NCBI GenBank assembly: GCA_022614735.1
Contig: JAKEHZ010000353.1
Location: 1-5,277, forward strand
Origin: Acidobacteriota bacterium
Lineage (GTDB): Bacteria > Acidobacteriota > Blastocatellia > RBC074
Length of the DNA stretch: 5,277 nucleotides
Direction of reading: 5' to 3'
The position numbers were made by a program, and so were the translations under genes. Below, piece after piece: positions 1-5,210 of this stretch. Under the pieces are notes generated by a model. It saw nothing but the letters and a program-made list of their open reading frames with translations. It searched no databases and had not been told where the DNA came from. Every line of letters starts with the position of its first letter. The stretch's first letter is position 1.

Positions 1-61
1 AGCAACCTGGAAAGGTTGCTGTACATCAATCCGCAATCCGCAATCCGCAATCCGCAATCAG
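1..61. repeat. Arm of the GCGGATT-type repeat element downstream of uxs (cut by window edge)
   Basis: This stretch matches the right arm of the large inverted repeat at 1008-1193. It holds a 20-nt hairpin at 1-20 (8-bp perfect stem AGCAACCT/AGGTTGCT, GGAA loop), then GTACATC, then four tandem AATCCGC units at 28-55, ending in AATCAG. The equivalent arm at 1117-1193 has five units, so the copy number varies. Identity stops at position 61, inside uxs coding sequence; the uxs stop codon (58-60) lies within the element. The orientation matches the arm that follows ugd, so a partner arm may lie just outside the window. This is inferred and not visible. Confidence 0.9.
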
Positions 62-987
62 CTGCGCGTGCGATACCAGTCAATAGTCTTCTTCAATCCC
101 TCTTCGACGGGCACGCGCGGCTCCCAGCCCAGCACCTCCATGGCTCGCGTAATGTCCGGGCGACGCGTCCTCGGGTCGTCCTGCAGCAATGGACGATAGA
201 CGATCTGGCTCTTGCTGCCGGTCAGGCGCAGAACCAACCTGGCAAATTCGAGAATCGTCATCTCCGTTGTATTGCCAATGTTGACCGGCTTGTTGAATTG
301 AACATCCATCAAACGACGAATGCCTTCGATGAGATCGTCAATATACTGGAAGCTACGCGTCTGTTGACCTTCGCCGAAAACAGTGAGCGGCTCTCCCCGC
401 AATGCCTGGTTGATGAATGTCGGGACGACACGACCATCATTTATGCGATTGCGCGGGCCGAAGGTGTTGAATATTCTTACAATCCTGACGTCTAAACCAT
501 GCCCGTTGTGATAGGCCATGGCCAGAGCCTCCGCATAACGTTTAGCTTCATCGTAAACGCCGCGCGGTCCGATCGGGTTGACGTTGCCATAATACTCTTC
601 GTGCTGCGGATGAATGAGCGGGTCGCCATAGACTTCTGAAGTCGAGGTGAGCAGAAACTTCGCTCGTTTTGCGATAGACAGCCCAAGAGCATTATGCGTA
701 CCCATTGCTCCGACTTTGAGTGTTTGAATCGGCAGTTGAAGGTAATCCATCGGGCTGGCCGGGCTGGCGAAATGTAACACCCAATCCAATTTTCCCGGTA
801 CATGAATATGATTGCTGACGTCATGAAAAATAAATTCGAAATTCGGATTTGAACGATGCTGTTGGATATTATCGATAGTTCCCGTCACCAGATTGTCCAT
901 TGCGACAACCTGATGCCATTCAGCAATCAAACGATCAACCATATGACTGCCGATGAAACCGGCGCCACCTGTGATTAAAACCCGCAT
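58..987 (-). CDS. uxs: UDP-glucuronate decarboxylase (UDP-xylose synthase), extended SDR family
   Basis: The 309-residue product is predicted to convert UDP-glucuronate to UDP-xylose in the cytoplasm through an NAD-bound 4-keto intermediate. The N-terminal Rossmann motif TGGAGFIGSH (residues 6-15) binds NAD. The active site shows T116-S117-E118 in STSEVYGDP and the SDR pair Y145/K149 in YDEAK. Family signatures include NPIGPRGVYDEAKR, RIFNTFGPR and NDGRVVPTFI, then GEPLTVFGEGQQTRSFQYIDDL, DDPRTRRPDI and LGWEP. They agree closely with remembered human and bacterial UXS rather than with 4,6-dehydratases or GalE. The length is normal for a soluble bacterial UXS without a membrane anchor. The ATG at 987 is preceded by AAGGGAGA (994-1001). 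The gene follows ugd, which makes its substrate, with a 205-bp gap filled by an inverted repeat. Its stop codon lies inside the repeat at 1-61. The C-terminus looks complete. Confidence 0.95.
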   Translation of the reverse strand: MRVLITGGAGFIGSHMVDRLIAEWHQVVAMDNLVTGTIDNIQQHRSNPNFEFIFHDVSNHIHVPGKLDWVLHFASPASPMDYLQLPIQTLKVGAMGTHNALGLSIAKRAKFLLTSTSEVYGDPLIHPQHEEYYGNVNPIGPRGVYDEAKRYAEALAMAYHNGHGLDVRIVRIFNTFGPRNRINDGRVVPTFINQALRGEPLTVFGEGQQTRSFQYIDDLIEGIRRLMDVQFNKPVNIGNTTEMTILEFARLVLRLTGSKSQIVYRPLLQDDPRTRRPDITRAMEVLGWEPRVPVEEGLKKTIDWYRTRS

Positions 988-993
988 GCTTTA

Positions 994-1001
994 TCTCCCT
1001 T
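994..1001 (-). promoter_or_regulatory. Ribosome binding site of uxs
   Basis: On the minus strand this reads AAGGGAGA, six bases before the ATG at 987. It lies only six bases beyond the end of the large inverted repeat (1008), so the site is clear of the long stem but next to it. Folding of the repeat in the mRNA could affect access to it; that is an inference. Confidence 0.75.
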
Positions 1002-1021
1002 GATTATAAGGATTACTGATT

Positions 1022-1056
1022 GCGGATTGCGGATTGCGGATTGCGGATTGCGGATT
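1022..1056. repeat. Tandem array, five 7-bp units GCGGATT
   Basis: Five uninterrupted exact copies of GCGGATT in the left arm of the inverted repeat. With the flanking GATT at 1018-1021 the array is nearly six units long. It is the reverse complement of the array at 1145-1179. Exact heptamer arrays can change length by slippage; the four-copy array at 28-55 supports that. Confidence 0.97.
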
Positions 1057-1062
1057 GATGTA

Positions 1063-1084
1063 CAGCAACCTTTCCAGCTTGCTG
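1063..1084. repeat. Small hairpin within the left arm, one mismatch
   Basis: CAGCAACCT and AGCTTGCTG flank a TTCC loop and pair except for one C-C mismatch. The two sister copies at 1117-1138 and 1-20 have perfect stems. This mismatch is the only difference between the two 77-nt arms. Confidence 0.85.
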
Positions 1085-1116
1085 ATGTTTGGTCAATGGT
1101 CACATCATCAAGTCAA

Positions 1117-1138
1117 CAGCAACCTGGAAAGGTTGCTG
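1117..1138. repeat. Small perfect hairpin within the right arm
   Basis: CAGCAACCT and AGGTTGCTG form a 9-bp perfect stem with a GGAA loop on the plus strand. GGAA fits the GNRA tetraloop pattern, but only in plus-strand RNA; in minus-strand RNA the loop would be UUCC. The arms can therefore fold locally or pair with each other. Confidence 0.9.
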
Positions 1139-1144
1139 TACATC

Positions 1145-1179
1145 AATCCGCAATCCGCAATCCGCAATCCGCAATCCGC
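1145..1179. repeat. Tandem array, five 7-bp units AATCCGC
   Basis: Five exact copies of AATCCGC in the right arm of the inverted repeat, followed by AATCAGTAATCCTT, which ends at the ugd stop codon. On the coding (minus) strand this is the first part of the transcript after ugd. Confidence 0.97.
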
Positions 1180-1192
1180 AATCAGTAATCCT

Positions 1193-2635
1193 TCATCTTC
1201 CGATCCCGCGATATTTAAACCCTAACGCCTCGACTGCATCAGGATCAACGACATTGCGCCCATCGATTAATACTTTCCCGTTCATTACTTCACCAATTTT
1301 TTTGAATTCCAGATGGCGGAACTCCTCCCATTCGGTGACGATGACGATTGCGTCACAATCTTCAGCCAGTTGTAAGGCAGTATCGGCATATTCGACTTTC
1401 AAGTCAGGATGCTGTTGTCGGCATACCTCGTTTGCAATAGGATCATAGACCTTTACTCGCGCGTCCATTGCAATCAGTTGCCGCGCAATTTCCAGGGCCG
1501 GCGCGTCGCGCAGATCATCCGTTTCCGGTTTAAAAGCCAGGCCGAGCAACCCAATCGTTTTACCTTTGATGATCTTCAGAACTTCCTGCAATTTTTGCAC
1601 AGCGACCTGGCGCTGGCGCCTGTTAACCTCAACTGTCGAATGAAGCAGGGAAGGCTCGTATCCGTACTCTCTTGCGATGTCGATCAGCGCCGAAACGTCT
1701 TTCCCGAAGCACGAACCTCCCCATCCCACGCCGGCATTCAAAAACTTGGGACCGATTCGGCTGTCGAGACCGAACCCGCGAACAACCTCTTTAATATCGG
1801 CGCCGACTCTCTCGCAGATATTGGCGATCTCGTTGGCGAAACTGATCTTCGTCGCGAGAAACGCATTCGCCGCATATTTGATCATCTCGGCTGAAGCCAG
1901 GTCTGTTGTCACAACGGGGACGGCTGTGAACCCGGACGGGCGCGGCGCCGACGCGGGCGCGATGAAAGTCTGTTCAACTATCGGCTCATAAAGCGCACGC
2001 AGCCTCTCTGCCGCATAACTGTTGGTCGCGCCGATTACGATGCGATCAGGATAGAAGGTATCCGTGATCGCCGAGCCTTCGCGTAAGAATTCCGGGTTTG
2101 AAGCTATGAGGAAAATATCTTCGGGTTTGAGGCCGTCCAGACGACGGCTGGTTCTGCTGCTGTCACGCTCGCCTGCGACGCTCGAGAATTTCTGACGATA
2201 GGCAGGGTTTTCATTCAAACCTTCCTTGACCAGCATTTCAACCCAATTACCGGAACCAATCGGCACCGTTGATTTGTTGACTATCACGCGGCGTCGCTCG
2301 CAATCCAGCGCGCGGCCAACTTCCTGAGCTACGGTTTTGACGTAGGAAAGATCGGCCTTCCCACTTGGCTGGGGCGGCGTCCCTACGGCAATGAAGATAA
2401 TCTCGGACGCTTTGAACGAACCTGCCAGCTCGGTTGTGAATCGTAAATTGCCACGCTGCAACCCTGTGTGAATCATTTGATCCAATCCAGGCTCATAGAT
2501 CGGTGATCTCCCATCGCGCAGCATTTTGATCTTGCGCTCGTCGATGTCAACACAAACCACGTTACGGCCCAGGTAAGACAGACAAGTGCCCGTAACCAGA
2601 CCAACGTATCCGGTCCCCAAAACACAAACTTCCAC
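1193..2635 (-). CDS. ugd: UDP-glucose 6-dehydrogenase
   Basis: The 480-residue product is predicted to oxidise UDP-glucose to UDP-glucuronate with two NAD+ in the cytoplasm. It has the N-terminal Rossmann motif GTGYVG (7-12), D30/D32 after strand 2, YEPGL (47-51), FIAVGTPP (81-88), KSTVPIGSG (121-129), NPEFLREG (180-187), EMIKYAANAFLATKISFANE (250-269) and the catalytic Cys309 in GWGGSCFGKD. A C-terminal nucleotide-binding domain follows, with GLAFKPETDDLRDAP (365-379) and IDGRNVVD. The usual SCFPKD reads SCFGKD here. The protein is longer than many bacterial homologues, mainly through about 30 extra residues (roughly 140-172) before NPEFLREG and a few near 226-240. The start is GTG, chosen because it directly precedes the Rossmann strand and has a strong ribosome binding site at correct spacing. 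It feeds UXS, encoded downstream. Confidence 0.97.
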   Translation of the reverse strand: MEVCVLGTGYVGLVTGTCLSYLGRNVVCVDIDERKIKMLRDGRSPIYEPGLDQMIHTGLQRGNLRFTTELAGSFKASEIIFIAVGTPPQPSGKADLSYVKTVAQEVGRALDCERRRVIVNKSTVPIGSGNWVEMLVKEGLNENPAYRQKFSSVAGERDSSRTSRRLDGLKPEDIFLIASNPEFLREGSAITDTFYPDRIVIGATNSYAAERLRALYEPIVEQTFIAPASAPRPSGFTAVPVVTTDLASAEMIKYAANAFLATKISFANEIANICERVGADIKEVVRGFGLDSRIGPKFLNAGVGWGGSCFGKDVSALIDIAREYGYEPSLLHSTVEVNRRQRQVAVQKLQEVLKIIKGKTIGLLGLAFKPETDDLRDAPALEIARQLIAMDARVKVYDPIANEVCRQQHPDLKVEYADTALQLAEDCDAIVIVTEWEEFRHLEFKKIGEVMNGKVLIDGRNVVDPDAVEALGFKYRGIGR

Positions 2636-2641
2636 TCTGTT

Positions 2642-2648
2642 CCTCCTT
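2642..2648 (-). promoter_or_regulatory. Ribosome binding site supporting the GTG start of ugd
   Basis: The minus strand reads AAGGAGG, six bases before the GTG at 2635. No ATG sits at a suitable distance. The first codons after GTG encode the expected EVCVLGTGYVG, so the GTG is the likely start. Confidence 0.85.
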
Positions 2649-2703
2649 AAAACTACGCCAGTGAGCTACGAGAGAGGAGCTATTTGGCGAGATAAATTCT
2701 GAC

Positions 2704-2719
2704 GCGCCTGGGCTGGCGC
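2704..2719 (-). other. Small GC-rich hairpin in the ugd leader
   Basis: GCGCC and GGCGC pair around a 6-nt loop, in the leader between the proposed promoter and the ribosome binding site. No U-run follows it on the coding strand, so it is not an obvious terminator. It may shape or stabilise the 5' end of the mRNA; the role is unknown. Confidence 0.35.
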
Positions 2720-2731
2720 TTCGGGGTCGCA

Positions 2732-2760
2732 AATATAACAAAATGAGTATTGGCTGTCAC
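2732..2760 (-). promoter_or_regulatory. Candidate sigma70-type promoter of ugd(-uxs)
   Basis: On the minus strand, GTGACA (2760-2755) is a -35 box with five of six consensus bases. A 17-nt spacer leads to TATATT (2737-2732), a -10 box with five of six. Transcription would start near 2725, giving a leader of about 90 nt to the GTG at 2635. The -35 box directly abuts the end of the inverted repeat at 2761-2930. No operator could be identified. Confidence 0.6.
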
Positions 2761-2930
2761 GAAGAAAGTCTGGGAGTCGGGGAGTCTGGAGTCGGGGAGT
2801 CCGGAGCCCAGAACCCAGACTTATTCTGAAATGCAGATTCAGGAATTAGGAGTCTGCAAGTCAGAATAATTCAGGCTTCTGAGTTGCAGACTCCGGACTC
2901 CGGACTCCCAGACTCCCAGACTCTTTCATC
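2761..2930. repeat. Imperfect 170-bp inverted repeat built from GGGAGTC/CGGAGTC units
   Basis: The arms are about 2761-2829 and 2861-2930, with a 31-nt centre. Outer parts contain 7-8 nt units: TCTGGGAG, TCGGGGAG, TCTGGAG and TCCGGAG in the left arm, and CTCCGGA/CTCCCAGA units in the right. The arms agree at roughly three quarters of positions by eye. The inner ends are exact: TTATTCTGA (2821-2829) pairs with TCAGAATAA (2861-2869). After a 3x3 internal loop, GCAGA (2833-2837) pairs with TCTGC (2853-2857). The element starts at the asparaginase stop codon and ends at the ugd -35 box. On the minus strand the final stem is followed by TTTCTTC, so it might also slow or end transcription after the asparaginase. 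The family is not recognised. Confidence 0.85.
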
Positions 2931-4071
2931 ATTTTCTTTCGAACAAAAAAACAGATTCTACAATCTTCGCTTCCTTACCGTCGTGAACGACAAATCTGCC
3001 ACCCTTCCATAAGACAGCGCCGCCGTACTCACCGCGTTTGTTGACCGCATAGAAATTGATATTGAATTTTCGCAACTCTTCAAGATTGTTGCCGTAGCGC
3101 GCCGCGATACGCTTGATTGCGTCCATCGCCGCATCGGTCGGTGACATCCCTCGCCGCATGTTCTCAACGACTGTATGAGCGCCATTGATGTAGATGCATT
3201 CTTCACCCCGACCGGTAGAGCCTGCCGCGCCGATATCGTTGTCGACGTACAACCCGCAGCCGATGAGGGGTGAATCGCCGACGCGACCCGGAATCTTCCA
3301 GGCCAATCCTGATGTCGTTGTCACGCCCGAAATATCGCCGTTGGCATCGACCGCCAGACAATTGATTGTGCCTGTCGGACGATTGAGCAGCTTATCCTTT
3401 ATCCACTCGTTAAGCGCTATCTCTTCCGGCGAAGGTTTCACCTGCGAGATTTTGCCGGTGGCGGAACGCGCGGTCTTGAGTGGACTGGGTCCCCAGGCAT
3501 CGTTTGGATTGAGATTCTCTCTCCAGGCAAGCCACGCCATGCGCGAGGCTTCGGTCAACAACTCCTCTCTTTTAAACCCCTGTTTAAGTGCGAATCGCAA
3601 CGCGCCTTCGCCGACCAGCAGAATATGATCGGTTCGCTCGAGGACAAGTTTGGCCACTTTCGATGGGGTCTTTATATACCGCAAACTTGCGACGGCACCG
3701 GCGCGACGTGTTGGACCATGCATGACGCTCGCATCCAGCTCTACATCGCCTTCTTCATTCGGCAACCCGCCATAACCTACTGAATTGTCACGCGGATCCT
3801 CCTCGACAATGTTGACTCCGGCGACAACGGCCTCCAGCGTGTCGCCCCCCATTTTGACAATCTCCATGGCCTTGTTTACACAGGCTATTCCGCCATTGAA
3901 AGTTTCGCCTGTCGGTGTGCGAGCAACGTTGGCACTTGAAATGACGACCGGGCGCGTCGCCTGTCGTGAGGAAGAAACAGCCAATGATTCATTGGTTAGT
4001 AAAGGGGCGCTCAAACCGGCCGCCGCCGTATGCTTGAGAAAATCCCTGCGCTTAATGCCGTTGTTTCTCAT
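2929..4071 (-). CDS. Tat-exported glycosylasparaginase-family Ntn-hydrolase (N4-(beta-N-acetylglucosaminyl)-L-asparaginase)
   Basis: The 380-residue product belongs to the type-2 asparaginase/glycosylasparaginase family. These enzymes self-cleave and then cut the amide bond of GlcNAc-Asn or related Asn derivatives. An N-terminal Tat signal is visible: KRRDFLK (7-13), a short hydrophobic stretch and LAVSS. The mature part has YGGLPNEEGDVELDASVMHG (100-119). The predicted cleavage point and nucleophile is Thr235 in TGTINCLAVD. Substrate-site motifs are PGRVGDSP (261-268; R263, D266) and STGRGE (285-290). A Gly precedes the nucleophile, as in plant-type asparaginases, where classic glycosylasparaginases have Asp, so the substrate is uncertain. 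The start at 4071 is chosen because AGGAGG lies just upstream and the Tat signal begins there. Extending to 4326 would add an arginine-rich segment overlapping the upstream gene. The product is probably periplasmic, acting in glycopeptide or Asn-derivative breakdown. Confidence 0.92.
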   Translation of the reverse strand: MRNNGIKRRDFLKHTAAAGLSAPLLTNESLAVSSSRQATRPVVISSANVARTPTGETFNGGIACVNKAMEIVKMGGDTLEAVVAGVNIVEEDPRDNSVGYGGLPNEEGDVELDASVMHGPTRRAGAVASLRYIKTPSKVAKLVLERTDHILLVGEGALRFALKQGFKREELLTEASRMAWLAWRENLNPNDAWGPSPLKTARSATGKISQVKPSPEEIALNEWIKDKLLNRPTGTINCLAVDANGDISGVTTTSGLAWKIPGRVGDSPLIGCGLYVDNDIGAAGSTGRGEECIYINGAHTVVENMRRGMSPTDAAMDAIKRIAARYGNNLEELRKFNINFYAVNKRGEYGGAVLWKGGRFVVHDGKEAKIVESVFLFERK

Positions 4072-4075
4072 TGTG

Positions 4076-4081
4076 CCTCCT
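4076..4081 (-). promoter_or_regulatory. Ribosome binding site that fixes the asparaginase start
   Basis: The minus strand reads AGGAGG four bases before the ATG at 4071. This and the Tat signal immediately after that ATG argue against any of the upstream in-frame starts, which would run into the neighbouring gene. Confidence 0.85.
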
Positions 4082-4091
4082 GATATGGGAT

Positions 4092-4111
4092 GGGGGGCGC
4101 TGACGCTCCCC
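4092..4111 (-). other. Possible stem-loop between the coiled-coil gene and the asparaginase gene
   Basis: On the minus strand GGGG and CCCC, then GCG and CGC, pair around a 4-nt loop with one A-C mismatch. It lies in the 82-bp gap, about ten bases before the asparaginase ribosome binding site. No U-run follows, so a terminator is unlikely. It could be a processing or translation-modulating stem. Confidence 0.3.
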
Positions 4112-4153
4112 GTGCCGAATTTATTTCCTTCACACATTGATTTGAAACGAGTA

Positions 4154-4840
4154 CTACGGCTTCCGTTCAATCTTATTCGTTTCCGTACTTCCTTCGTTCT
4201 GACGCAGCATCTCTTCAGCGGCTTGAATTCTCTGCTCCGTCTCTTTGCCGAGTTTTTGATAAACACCCAGTGAAGAGAGCAAATCGCTCTCGATCCTTCG
4301 CAACCGCTCCTTTTCGGCCTGAACATACCGCAGCCTCGCTTCGTGATTCAATTTGAGCTGCTGCATTGTCTGGTCTCGGTTGAGCGTTCCCATGTTCGCT
4401 GTTTGCGCGAGCAGACCTTCACGAGTCATCAGTTGATAGAGCGTCTGCTCTTCGGTTTCCAGAGCGGTTAACCTCTCGCGCACCGGTCTTATTTCCCGCT
4501 CAAAATGATCGATTCTCATATCCACGCGTGTCATCCGCAGCATATCGAGTTGTGCCTGCTGGCGCAGATTGAGAGAACGAAGCTCTTGAACAAGCGTTCG
4601 GACTTCATTGGTGAGTGACGTGACAGCCTGCACCAATGTATTGGGCATAGAATCGATTTGCTCCTGCGCATCCGGTTGCTTATTCGGCTGACTGCCTTTG
4701 TTCTCGACATCGATGATATTGGGAAATTGCGGGGGATTTTTAACTGGGCGTTTTACTTTGGTTGGTTGTTGCGCAAGGCCGGAGCCAGTCAAAACCATTA
4801 GAAACAATAGAGAAATTAAACATCTTTTTTGGTACTTCAT
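4154..4840 (-). CDS. Secreted coiled-coil protein of unknown function
   Basis: I do not recognise a family for this 228-residue product. It starts with a clear Sec signal peptide: basic MKYQKR, hydrophobic CLISLLFLMVLTGSG, and a likely signal peptidase I site after Ala23 (GLA/QQ). There is no lipobox. Residues 26-60 are rich in Pro, Lys, Asn and Gln and look like a flexible linker. From about 68 to 215 the sequence is highly charged and helical, with heptad-like spacing (LTNEVRTLVQELRSL, then RERLTALETEEQTLYQL and EKERLRRIESDLLSSL), which suggests two or three coiled-coil segments. The likely location is the periplasm. The ATG at 4840 has GAGG four bases upstream. The asparaginase gene follows 82 bp later and may share its transcript. 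A structural or adaptor role is possible but cannot be shown. Confidence 0.8.
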   Translation of the reverse strand: MKYQKRCLISLLFLMVLTGSGLAQQPTKVKRPVKNPPQFPNIIDVENKGSQPNKQPDAQEQIDSMPNTLVQAVTSLTNEVRTLVQELRSLNLRQQAQLDMLRMTRVDMRIDHFEREIRPVRERLTALETEEQTLYQLMTREGLLAQTANMGTLNRDQTMQQLKLNHEARLRYVQAEKERLRRIESDLLSSLGVYQKLGKETEQRIQAAEEMLRQNEGSTETNKIERKP

Positions 4841-4955
4841 AAAACCTCAAAATGGCACAGACCTCACTTAATGCCGAAACCGCGTTGGATGCGATTCGCG
4901 CAGACAGAAAATCTGTGCTAGACCTACGGGAGAATGAGACCTTTTTTAAAGGCGC

Positions 4956-5210
4956 TCAAGCCCTCTTAATCAAGCTAATGACGAAGAGCAATATTACCGC
5001 TCCCACTAGCCCGGCTATCAATAACCCTATCCAGCCACCACCCGGACTAACGCCGAGCCAGTTGAAGATAAACCCACCGACTATGGAGCCTAGCAACCCC
5101 ATAGCGATATTACCGAGCACGCCGAACCCCCCTCCTCTCATGATGTTTCCGGCTAACCAGCCGGCAAGGGCTCCGATGACCAGTAGCACTAGCAATCCAT
5201 AAGCATCCAT
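4956..5210 (-). CDS. GlsB/YeaQ/YmgE family small membrane protein (transglycosylase-associated protein)
   Basis: The 84-residue product is very hydrophobic and glycine-rich, with three predicted membrane segments (about 4-22, 30-50 and 58-80) and a short basic end (IKRA). The pattern GALAGWLAGNIMRGGGFG, then GNIAMGLLGSIVGGFIFNWLG, is typical of the GlsB/YeaQ/YmgE family, and the length is usual. Family members are inner-membrane proteins often tied to stress responses; their molecular role is poorly defined, and the 'transglycosylase-associated' name is historical. The ATG at 5210 is preceded by AAGGAGAG at good spacing. The next gene on the strand starts 115 bp downstream. A weak inverted repeat (TTTCA/TGAAA) lies upstream near 5239-5252, but no clear promoter is visible before the window ends. 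Confidence 0.93.
   Translation of the reverse strand: MDAYGLLVLLVIGALAGWLAGNIMRGGGFGVLGNIAMGLLGSIVGGFIFNWLGVSPGGGWIGLLIAGLVGAVILLFVISLIKRA

Larger units (their letters stand above)
1008..1193. repeat. 186-bp near-perfect inverted repeat between ugd and uxs
   Basis: The arms are 1008-1084 and 1117-1193, 77 nt each. By eye they are exact reverse complements except one position: the left arm reads AGCTTGCTG (1076-1084) where the partner predicts AGGTTGCTG. The centre, 1085-1116, is 32 nt. Each arm, from outside in, has AAGGATTACTGATT, five GCGGATT units, GATGTA, and a 22-nt segment that is itself a hairpin. The right arm begins at the last base of the ugd stop codon. No open reading frame of any credible protein, and no transposase, is present. 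It could be a non-autonomous palindromic element (MITE or REP/BIME-like) or a long mRNA stem between two operon genes. The family is not recognised. Confidence 0.95.

Noticed and set aside
16..495. Plus-strand open frame of 159 codons opposite uxs
   Set aside because: It is antisense to the highly conserved UDP-glucuronate decarboxylase gene, begins in the repeat and resembles no protein I know.
1..1193. CRISPR array reading of the short repeats
   Set aside because: The units are 7 bp, contiguous and without spacers, and no cas gene is present.
1008..1193. Insertion sequence
   Set aside because: There is no transposase frame, and target-site duplications could not be identified. It could at most be a non-autonomous element.
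1000..1225. Short plus-strand frames encoding repeated IRNPQSA or RIADCGL peptides
   Set aside because: They are translations of the 7-bp tandem repeats; a 7-bp unit read in threes gives a seven-residue repeat in every frame. There is no ribosome binding site or domain.
1409..1991. Plus-strand open frames opposite ugd
   Set aside because: They are shadows of the ugd coding frame. The minus-strand product has all family motifs.
4072..4326. N-terminal extension of the asparaginase frame
   Set aside because: It overlaps the coiled-coil gene, is arginine-rich without family similarity, and lies before a clear ribosome binding site and Tat signal at 4071.
4940..4952. CCTTT/AAAGG mini-palindrome just after the GlsB-type gene as a terminator
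   Set aside because: It has only a 5-bp AT-rich stem with a 3-nt loop and no U-run follows on the coding strand. The similar ACAGA/TCTGT pair at 4904-4916 is equally weak.
4852..5202. Plus-strand open frame of 116 codons rich in Pro and Asn
   Set aside because: It is the antisense of the GlsB/YeaQ/YmgE-type gene; its proline-rich content mirrors the glycine codons of the real gene.
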